Assembly (NCBI GenBank): GCA_018240935.1
Contig: JAFEEV010000296.1
Coordinates: forward strand, 1-7,613
Length of the DNA stretch: 7,613 bases
Direction: 5' to 3'
Source of the DNA: Pseudomonadota bacterium
GTDB lineage: Bacteria > Pseudomonadota > Gammaproteobacteria > Burkholderiales > Nitrosomonadaceae
Shown here: positions 1-5,037 of the stretch, one piece after another
Layout: each line of letters opens with the position of its first letter
Position numbering within the stretch: the stretch's first letter is position 1
Notes under the pieces: model-generated
The model's input: only the letters and a program-made list of their open reading frames with translations
What the model was told of the DNA's origin: nothing
Databases searched by the model: none
Made by a program: the position numbers and the translations under genes

Positions 1-135
1 CAGTTTGGCTACACCAAAGTACGCTTTCGTGGATTGGCCAAGAATACGGCACAGCTAATCACGCTGTTTGCCCTTTCCAATCTGTGGATGGCTCGCAGGT
101 TTTTGCTGGCAAATACTGGAGAGGTGCGCCCGTAA
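1..135 (+). CDS. IS5-family transposase, C-terminal fragment (5' end outside window)
   Basis: Frame 1 reads from the first base through 44 codons to a TAA at 133-135. The peptide begins QFGYTKVRFRGLAKN and continues through a TLFALSNLWMARR stretch to end GEVRP. This is the characteristic tail of IS5-group DDE transposases, just downstream of the catalytic glutamate region. The catalytic residues would lie upstream and cannot be checked, so whether the enzyme is intact is unknown. In the element it would catalyse cut-and-paste transposition by acting on the terminal repeats. It is transcribed toward, and convergent with, the di-haem cytochrome gene. The family call is firm from the peptide; the specific element is not identified. 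Confidence 0.88.
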   Translation, partial: QFGYTKVRFRGLAKNTAQLITLFALSNLWMARRFLLANTGEVRP

Positions 136-270
136 CATACAAAATGTTTGCTGAAAGAGCTCTGCTGTCACAAAAACATGAGATTTTCGGCGAGTTTGAT
201 TGTCCTCTGCGCATCTCGGCCCTTTTTACAATGAGAATATCTGAAGAATCTAAGAAATATCACTGTTTTT
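136..270. other. Noncoding 3' part of the insertion sequence
   Basis: These bases lie between the transposase stop and the IS tip. No convincing gene, strong hairpin or terminator is visible. An open frame starting at 84 that crosses this stretch overlaps the transposase in another frame, resembles nothing recognisable, and is not called. Confidence 0.55.
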
Positions 271-280
271 CAGAGCTTCC
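271..280 (+). repeat. Probable right terminal inverted repeat tip of the IS
   Basis: The sequence CAGAGCTTCC is the last ten bases before the probable target duplication. Its reverse complement, GGAAGCTCTG, has the GGAAG start seen in many IS5-group elements. The repeat may extend further inward, but its partner at the left end is not in the window, so its length cannot be measured. Confidence 0.6.
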
Positions 281-284
281 TTAG
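281..284. repeat. Probable 4-bp IS target-site duplication (TTAG)
   Basis: TTAG directly follows the IS tip and fits the YTAR target consensus of the IS5 group. On the minus strand it reads CTAA and contains the whole TAA stop codon of the di-haem cytochrome gene. The matching copy at the left end of the IS is outside the window, so the duplication is inferred. Confidence 0.5.
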
Positions 285-2374
285 AGAGATTTAAGGTATT
301 CAAGTAGATCTAGGCGTTGTTCCTTTGTCAGCGCCGGTAAAAGTGTGCCATCGGGTAATGGTGTGCGGCCGGAAGCATACTCGTGACCGCCGTTGTGATT
401 GCCCCAAATGCGGGTGCGGAACAGAAAGCCGTCGTACCCTGCCGATTTAAATCCCACTTTGGTCGCATCGAATTCGCGCGATCCAACCATAAACTCATCC
501 GGGCGGTATTCGCCTTCCGCCGGATCGCCCGGTTTCCTTTTCGGCAGGAGCAAATCGTATAACGAAGGCACCGAACCATTGTGCAAATACGGTGCGGTGG
601 CCCAGATGCCGTTCAACGGGCGAGCTTTGTAAGCCATCGCTGATGCGAAAGGCTGGACTGTGGTATCCGGTGTGTAGTCACCGTATTTCAAGGAAGATTG
701 CACTTCGTTATCGAAAAAAGTATAGGCAAAGTCAAATGATCGCTCAAGCCAACGCCGCGCAAGCCATTTATCGCGATCCGGGGTCGTCACCACATTGCGG
801 GTTGCAGCCGTCAGTAACGCCACCGCGGGAGCTTGTTGTTGCAGCAAGATATTGCCCGTGCTGACTGCCACATATTGATTGCGCAGGATACCGCTATAGC
901 CGGTAAATTCGATGGCGTTTTGGGCCATTTTGGAATCCGTGCCGACCGACGATACCGCAATCATTTTGGCAACCACGCGGCGGTCGGGATCGGTGCGGTC
1001 AATTTGGCCGTGACAAACAGCACAATAACGGGAAAATAATTCGGCGCCCCGGGCCATTCGTTTTTTATCAATTTTTGGCAGAATATGTTCCGGCCACTGC
1101 GGCGACTTCAATTTGCGCAAATGATTTTCCACCCGGCGCAGATTGCGGATATCGATCGACGACTGAAAGTCGATGTGCTTGGAACCGAATCCTTGTCCAC
1201 CCAATACCGAAGCTAGCGTAAAGCCGTCTTTTTCCTGCCAGTCGAGTGTGCCGAAGACACCGATCAATTGACCGGCGTTGCGCGCCATCGGCCCCAATCC
1301 GCTATTGCCGACCCGGCCGTTCCATTGTATGTAATCGTGCTGCGGCACATCCCAGAGAAACGGATAACTGACCGGCGCATCGGCTGGGTTATAAATTTTG
1401 TTACGTAACTGAATGCTTTGTTTCCCGGTTAAATACTGTTGGGTTCGTTCAACAATATGATCGCGGTCACGGCTGCTGAGAACGGGCTCCACGTCTTGCA
1501 TGACTTGCTCCAACTCATCCGGAGAAAGTGATTCGGCTAGCAGCTCGCGCATTTGCTGCGCGCTCATGATGTGTTCCAGCACACGATTGTAAATTCTGCC
1601 GAATGCATCCAGCCGTGCATAACCGTAACGCGTCAGCGGACGTTGCGTATCCCGGGGCGTGTTGATGATGGTGTAGGTTTTGATGCGTTGCGCATATTTC
1701 CCGAGGTCAGCCAAAATATCGTCCGCATTGCGGTAGTGGCCGCGTTGCAATACATTGGTTACGAAGCGGTCCCGTTTTTCCGGATCCTCCAGCGTGGCAT
1801 GCAAAGCCTCGGCCAAATCGATCATGAACGTTTCCATGTCGGAATTCGCCGGACCGCCGTCGATGCGGATTCCAGCGCCCTGATAGTTGATCTGGGTGGT
1901 GTGGCAGGCGGCGCACGTGAATCCCATGAATGCTTTGCCTTGATAATCATCCCGCACCATCCCGGCAGGCAAGCCATCGGGATTGCTGGCGGTTTGCCGC
2001 TGCGGCAGATAACCGTAGCGATCAATGTTCTCGTCCGAGCGGAACAAAGCGGACGAAGCGGGCTGCTCCAATACCAGGAAAAAATCGTACGGTAACAAAT
2101 TGGAGCCTTGCGTTGCAGTGTAGAACCACAGACTATCCGCCGCAGACCAGCCTTGATCGAGATAAACCGTGCGGGAAAATTGTTCGCCAAATTTACCGGC
2201 GCCATTCATGTGCGCCCCACGATCGGGATCGTTGTCACGAAGTTCGTATAACCGCCAAGACAGACCGGTAATCAGCCAGGCTATGGCCAATAAAGCGGAA
2301 ATCAGCAGAAAAAGCTTTATTCGAGACAAATAACGATTAAAGGAGGTGGAATTCATCGGAATCAATCCCGTCAT
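281..2374 (-). CDS. Membrane-anchored di-haem cytochrome c, peroxidase/RoxA-like superfamily
   Basis: The product has 697 residues. A hydrophobic segment at about residues 20-39 follows basic residues and has no clear cleavage site, so the protein is probably anchored in the inner membrane with the rest in the periplasm. Two covalent haem c sites are visible: CAACH at 154-158 and CAVCH at 451-455. Near the C-terminus, APYLHNGSVPSLYDLL at 594-609 is the hallmark segment of the bacterial di-haem peroxidase/MauG/RoxA superfamily; by analogy with RoxA, H598 could be the distal ligand of the second haem. A PFLWD...WNG block (338-353) lies between the haems. The protein is about twice the length of classical CcpA peroxidases and closer to the long RoxA-like class, but the 297-residue spacing between haem histidines is wider than I recall for RoxA. 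Substrate is unknown: peroxide reduction or oxygenation are both possible. Start: ATG at 2374, or in frame at 2356 (residue 7); neither has a strong ribosome site. Confidence 0.85.
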   Translation of the reverse strand: MTGLIPMNSTSFNRYLSRIKLFLLISALLAIAWLITGLSWRLYELRDNDPDRGAHMNGAGKFGEQFSRTVYLDQGWSAADSLWFYTATQGSNLLPYDFFLVLEQPASSALFRSDENIDRYGYLPQRQTASNPDGLPAGMVRDDYQGKAFMGFTCAACHTTQINYQGAGIRIDGGPANSDMETFMIDLAEALHATLEDPEKRDRFVTNVLQRGHYRNADDILADLGKYAQRIKTYTIINTPRDTQRPLTRYGYARLDAFGRIYNRVLEHIMSAQQMRELLAESLSPDELEQVMQDVEPVLSSRDRDHIVERTQQYLTGKQSIQLRNKIYNPADAPVSYPFLWDVPQHDYIQWNGRVGNSGLGPMARNAGQLIGVFGTLDWQEKDGFTLASVLGGQGFGSKHIDFQSSIDIRNLRRVENHLRKLKSPQWPEHILPKIDKKRMARGAELFSRYCAVCHGQIDRTDPDRRVVAKMIAVSSVGTDSKMAQNAIEFTGYSGILRNQYVAVSTGNILLQQQAPAVALLTAATRNVVTTPDRDKWLARRWLERSFDFAYTFFDNEVQSSLKYGDYTPDTTVQPFASAMAYKARPLNGIWATAPYLHNGSVPSLYDLLLPKRKPGDPAEGEYRPDEFMVGSREFDATKVGFKSAGYDGFLFRTRIWGNHNGGHEYASGRTPLPDGTLLPALTKEQRLDLLEYLKSL

Positions 2375-2404
2375 TCAGCAATTATTCAGGATTCTTTTGC
2401 TTAA

Positions 2405-2433
2405 ATTCTAAACGTACACTGAGGAATTGTCTT
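2405..2433 (-). promoter_or_regulatory. Candidate sigma-70 promoter for the di-haem cytochrome gene
   Basis: On the minus strand a -35-like AAGACA (2433-2428) and a -10-like TAGAAT (2410-2405, five of six consensus matches) are separated by 17 bp. Transcription would begin near 2398 and leave a leader of about 24 nt before the ATG at 2374. It is inferred from sequence only; in AT-rich DNA such matches also arise by chance. Confidence 0.45.
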
Positions 2434-2440
2434 TAATTAA

Positions 2441-2469
2441 TTGATATTCTTTATTTTTAAATATAATAA
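2441..2469 (+). promoter_or_regulatory. Candidate sigma-70 promoter for the efflux operon
   Basis: A -35-like TTGATA (2441-2446) is followed by a perfect TATAAT (2462-2467) after 15 bp, or by TAATAA (2464-2469) after 17 bp. Transcription would begin near 2474-2476 and give a leader of about 125 nt that carries the palindrome and the TGTGAA array. The perfect -10 is the strongest promoter signal in the gap. If it is the true promoter, the downstream sites would act more like operators or roadblocks than activator sites. Confidence 0.5.
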
Positions 2470-2503
2470 CTTGATTATCACTGATTAATTGGTAGTACTG
2501 AAT

Positions 2504-2515
2504 CCGAAATTTCGG
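2504..2515. promoter_or_regulatory. Perfect 12-bp palindrome CCGAAATTTCGG, possible operator
   Basis: The sequence equals its own reverse complement over 12 bases; the symmetry stops at the next pair (T/C). It lies about 30 bp downstream of the predicted operon start and 97 bp before the first gene. A dimeric regulator is a plausible ligand, but none can be named. Confidence 0.4.
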
Positions 2516-2537
2516 CTATGATTACAAGTCAATTTTG

Positions 2538-2580
2538 TGTGAAAAAGTTGTGAAGAATGTGTGAAGGTGGTTATTTCACA
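2538..2580. repeat. Three TGTGAA direct repeats at 11-bp pitch plus one inverted copy
   Basis: TGTGAA occurs at 2538-2543, 2549-2554 and 2560-2565, exactly 11 bp apart with variable 5-bp spacers (AAAGT, GAATG, GGTGG). Its reverse complement, TTCACA, is at 2575-2580. A weaker in-phase match, AGTCAA (four of six), lies at 2527-2532. Direct repeats of one helical turn are typical of sites for OmpR/PhoB-family response regulators, the class that often controls metal efflux operons. That assignment is inference. The array ends 20 bp before the first pump gene. Confidence 0.55.
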
Positions 2581-2591
2581 GTAACAATAGA

Positions 2592-2596
2592 AAGGA
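2592..2596 (+). promoter_or_regulatory. Ribosome binding site of the outer-membrane channel gene
   Basis: AAGGA precedes the ATG at 2601 by four bases. It supports this start, from which a clean signal peptide is read. Confidence 0.65.
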
Positions 2597-2600
2597 TTTT

Positions 2601-3869
2601 ATGCGGATTTCTCCGTTTTGGTATTCATTGCTCGGCATAAGCTTCATATTCACATCACTATCCGTTTTTGCTCAACCAACGGCTAAATTTACCATTGAAG
2701 AATTGCAGCGCCTGGGTTTGCAGGCAAACGGGCTTGTTCAAGCCGCCCGGTCGCAGATCGAAATGGCCAAAGCAGGGGTCGTGGCGGCTTCGGCTTTTCT
2801 CAATCCGGAGGTGACAGTAACAGCGGGTCCGGATAGCAACCGCTATTCGTTAGCGGTTACTGGGCCTACTTCCATGCAGCGCTCCGTAACGGTTAGTCAG
2901 CCTATCGAGAATCCTTTCATGCGCAGTGCGCGTATCAATGCCTCGGAAGCAGCGGTGGACGCCAGCCGCGCCAGTTATGATCAGGTGCGCGCCGATTTGG
3001 CGGCGCAACTGCGCATCCGCGCTTTTGAATTACTGCTGCGTCAAGAGCAGGCGGAAATGGAGCAAGGAATATACGAACTGGTGGAAGATGTCCGCCGCCG
3101 CATTGCAATTAATGTCGAACGTGGCGAGGTGGCGCGTTTTGAATTGATCAGAGCGGAAACCGAGGTGCAAAGTGCGCTGAATCGCGCGCAGGCAGCGCAA
3201 TTGACCGTTCAACGCGCCCGGCTGGCATTGATGCAATTGACAGCAGGCGCAATGCCGGTCAATTTTGAGATTAATGCCTCGTTGAAAGATCCGGTTCAAT
3301 TGCCCCCGCTGGAAGTATTGCGCCAGGAAGTATCCGCGGTAAATCCCGATGTATTGCGTTTGCAGGCGGAGCAGGAACGCGCCAATGAGCGGATTAAGCA
3401 GGAAAAGGCAGCCGTATTGCCGCAGATCAATGTGCTGTACACCAATTATCAGGATGCCCAATTCACTTCCAATATTGCCGGAGCAAACGTCAGAATCCCG
3501 ATTTTTTACCGCCGCCGCGGTGAAATCGATACTGCGATTTATGATTCCGCGCGCATAAGAGAAACGCTTGAGTTCCGCCGTTACGAGATCAGTCAATTGT
3601 TTGAATCCGCCTGGCAGGCTTTGCAGATTGCTCAACGCCGCGTCGATATGTTTGAAGGCGGTCTGATCAAGGAAGCGGAAAATGCTGTGCAGGTCGCGCA
3701 AGCGGCTTACCGTTTTGGTGAGCGTAGCCTGTTCGAATTTCTGGATACGCAACGCATACTCAGAGGAATTTTGGGCGATTCCCTGCAGGCGCGTTTTGAT
3801 CTGCAAGCGGCTGTCGCTGAAATTGATCGTCTGCGCGCCCATTATCCCAAGGAGCTAGTTGTCGAATGA
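2601..3869 (+). CDS. Outer-membrane efflux channel, CzcC/TolC family
   Basis: The product has 422 residues, close to the usual length of CzcC-type proteins. A signal peptide spans residues 1-24 (hydrophobic LLGISFIFTSLSVFA, predicted cut after VFA). The mature protein shows the two tandem outer-membrane efflux repeats, roughly residues 30-215 and 230-415. These are rich in Ala, Gln, Arg and Glu and read as long coiled helices, with NPEVTVTAGP and the PIFYRRRGEID segment near the helix-strand junctions. It should form the trimeric channel that carries substrate through the outer membrane and docks with the adaptor encoded next. There is no cysteine after the signal, so it is not a lipoprotein, unlike OprM/CusC types. 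It is first in the operon, and its stop overlaps the adaptor start (ATGA). The family is certain; the metal is not. Confidence 0.9.
   Translation: MRISPFWYSLLGISFIFTSLSVFAQPTAKFTIEELQRLGLQANGLVQAARSQIEMAKAGVVAASAFLNPEVTVTAGPDSNRYSLAVTGPTSMQRSVTVSQPIENPFMRSARINASEAAVDASRASYDQVRADLAAQLRIRAFELLLRQEQAEMEQGIYELVEDVRRRIAINVERGEVARFELIRAETEVQSALNRAQAAQLTVQRARLALMQLTAGAMPVNFEINASLKDPVQLPPLEVLRQEVSAVNPDVLRLQAEQERANERIKQEKAAVLPQINVLYTNYQDAQFTSNIAGANVRIPIFYRRRGEIDTAIYDSARIRETLEFRRYEISQLFESAWQALQIAQRRVDMFEGGLIKEAENAVQVAQAAYRFGERSLFEFLDTQRILRGILGDSLQARFDLQAAVAEIDRLRAHYPKELVVE
3849..3854 (+). promoter_or_regulatory. Ribosome binding site of the adaptor gene, inside the channel gene
   Basis: AAGGAG lies 11 bases before the ATG at 3866, within the last codons of the upstream gene. 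It supports the overlapping ATGA start and fits translational coupling. Confidence 0.6.
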
Positions 3870-5035
3870 GAACCGGATTATCAACCATCGGCGCTATTGT
3901 CATTATTGCATTAGGGCTGGCAGGGTGTGGAAAGGAAGGAACGGACGGTGCGTCACAGGAAGAGGCTGTCCAGCAATCGGCGGATGAACGCGATGTTAAC
4001 AGTATTACGGTGCGGCCCGAATTGGCGGGCCGGTTAAAAATCGGACAACCGGTAATGGTGGATCTTGCGGACAAAATATTGGTTCCCAGCCGTGTTCAGG
4101 TGGACGAAGAACGAACCGCGCAAATTGGCTCTTATGTTACCGGACGCATCATCAATATGTTTGTGGTATTGGGCGATTACGTTAAGCCGGGCGACCGGCT
4201 GGCGCGTATTACCAGTCCGGAATTGACGCAGTCGCAACTCGCTTTTTTACGTGCTTCGTCAAGAGTCGTGGTAACTCAGAAATCATACGATCGCGCCAAG
4301 CATTTATTGGCGGCCGATGTGATTCCGCTAGCCGAAGTGGAACGGCGGCAATCCGAACTGGAGATCGCGCAGGCTGAACTGAGCGCGGCGACCGACCAAT
4401 TAAGGCTGTACGGTATGGGTGAGGCGGAAATCAAAGAGCTTTCCAGAAAGGGAAAAATTTTTCCCTGGCTGGATGTCAAAGCGACCCGGGAAGGTTACAT
4501 CATTGCGCGCAATGTGATCGTGGGACAGGTTGTGCAGCCTTCCGATCCGCTGTTTCAGGTCGCCGATCTGTCGTCTGTATGGGTGGTTGGCGATGTGCCG
4601 GAGCAGATTGCGCGCGACGTCGAGCTTAATCAGCATGTGGAAATCAATGTGCCTGCGATTGGAGAAGCTCACCTGGATGGTGTCATCATCTTCGTTTCCG
4701 ATACGGTCAACCGTTTAACACGCTCGGTAATGACCCGGGTGCTGGTGGATAATCCGAATCGCAAACTGAAGCCGGATATGCTGGCTACCATGCATATTAC
4801 CGATCCGCAGCATAAGTCGCTGGTCGTTCCTGAAGCGGCCGTGGTGCGTGAGTTGAATCAGGATTATGTTTTTATTGCCGCCGGAGAAAGGCGTTTTCAG
4901 CGCGTGCCGGTTGAATTGGGACCTGAAGTTGCCAGATACCGCCCTGTTATCAGCGGCTTGACGATTGATCAGCGAATTGTGATGGAAGGCGCGTTTCATT
5001 TGGACAGCGAGCGCAAGCTTGCTGAATTGGAATAA
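3866..5035 (+). CDS. Periplasmic adaptor lipoprotein of an RND metal efflux pump, CzcB/HlyD family
   Basis: The product has 389 residues. The N-terminus is a lipoprotein signal with lipobox LAGC at 18-21, so C21 would be acylated; the next residue is Gly, which suggests no retention aspartate at +2. Domain order fits membrane fusion proteins. The first lipoyl half is at about 86-117 (VTGRIINMFVVLGDYVKPGD) and a helical hairpin at about 118-195 (QSQLAFLRASSR, then EVERRQSELEIAQAEL). The second lipoyl half is at about 204-234 (GYIIARNVIVGQVVQPSD), followed by a beta-barrel at about 236-310 and a membrane-proximal domain to the end. The protein links the inner-membrane pump to the outer-membrane channel. 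It lacks the His-rich N-terminus of classical CzcB, and no Met cluster like that of CusB is visible, so it gives no hint of the metal. The gene overlaps its upstream neighbour by four bases and precedes the pump by two. Confidence 0.9.
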   Translation: MRTGLSTIGAIVIIALGLAGCGKEGTDGASQEEAVQQSADERDVNSITVRPELAGRLKIGQPVMVDLADKILVPSRVQVDEERTAQIGSYVTGRIINMFVVLGDYVKPGDRLARITSPELTQSQLAFLRASSRVVVTQKSYDRAKHLLAADVIPLAEVERRQSELEIAQAELSAATDQLRLYGMGEAEIKELSRKGKIFPWLDVKATREGYIIARNVIVGQVVQPSDPLFQVADLSSVWVVGDVPEQIARDVELNQHVEINVPAIGEAHLDGVIIFVSDTVNRLTRSVMTRVLVDNPNRKLKPDMLATMHITDPQHKSLVVPEAAVVRELNQDYVFIAAGERRFQRVPVELGPEVARYRPVISGLTIDQRIVMEGAFHLDSERKLAELE

Positions 5036-5037
5036 TC

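Larger units (their letters stand above)
1..280 (+). mobile_element. Right end of an IS5-family insertion sequence (partial)
   Basis: The segment holds the C-terminal coding end of an IS5-type transposase (to 135), about 145 noncoding bases, and a terminus reading CAGAGCTTCC at 271-280. Read inward from the outside the tip is GGAAGCTCTG, and a GGAAG-type tip is familiar from IS5-group elements. The next four bases, TTAG, fit the YTAR target preference of that group, so the boundary is placed between 280 and 281. The left end, left inverted repeat and second target copy lie outside the window. The exact boundary is therefore inferred from one side only. Confidence 0.8.
2375..2600. other. AT-rich divergent intergenic control region
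   Basis: This 226-bp gap separates the divergent cytochrome and efflux-pump genes. It contains candidate promoters for both directions, a perfect 12-bp palindrome and a phased repeat array, each listed separately. No small gene, tRNA or riboswitch-like structure is apparent. Composition is much richer in AT than the flanking genes, as expected for a regulatory region. Confidence 0.7.

Noticed and set aside
196..232. Possible outward promoter at the IS end (TTGATT and TACAAT)
   Set aside because: The two boxes are about 25 bp apart and no better -35 lies at the proper distance.
84..284. A 66-codon plus-strand open frame at the IS end
   Set aside because: It overlaps the transposase tail out of frame and ends just inside the target site, so it has no support as a gene.
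1553..2095. A 180-codon plus-strand open frame inside the di-haem cytochrome gene
   Set aside because: It is antisense to a gene with two haem sites and family motifs; the peptide is unlike known proteins.
2341..2350. A strong Shine-Dalgarno-like AGGAGGTGGA on the plus strand
   Set aside because: It lies within the minus-strand cytochrome coding region and no plausible plus-strand gene follows it.
2560..2580. TGTGA and TCACA half-sites suggesting a CRP/FNR-type site
   Set aside because: The halves are 11 bp apart instead of six, and the first half belongs to the direct-repeat array.
3030..3842. A 270-codon open frame on the minus strand inside the channel gene
   Set aside because: It lies antisense to a clearly real gene, its peptide shows no recognisable domain, and no ribosome site supports it; long antisense frames are common opposite genes of this composition.
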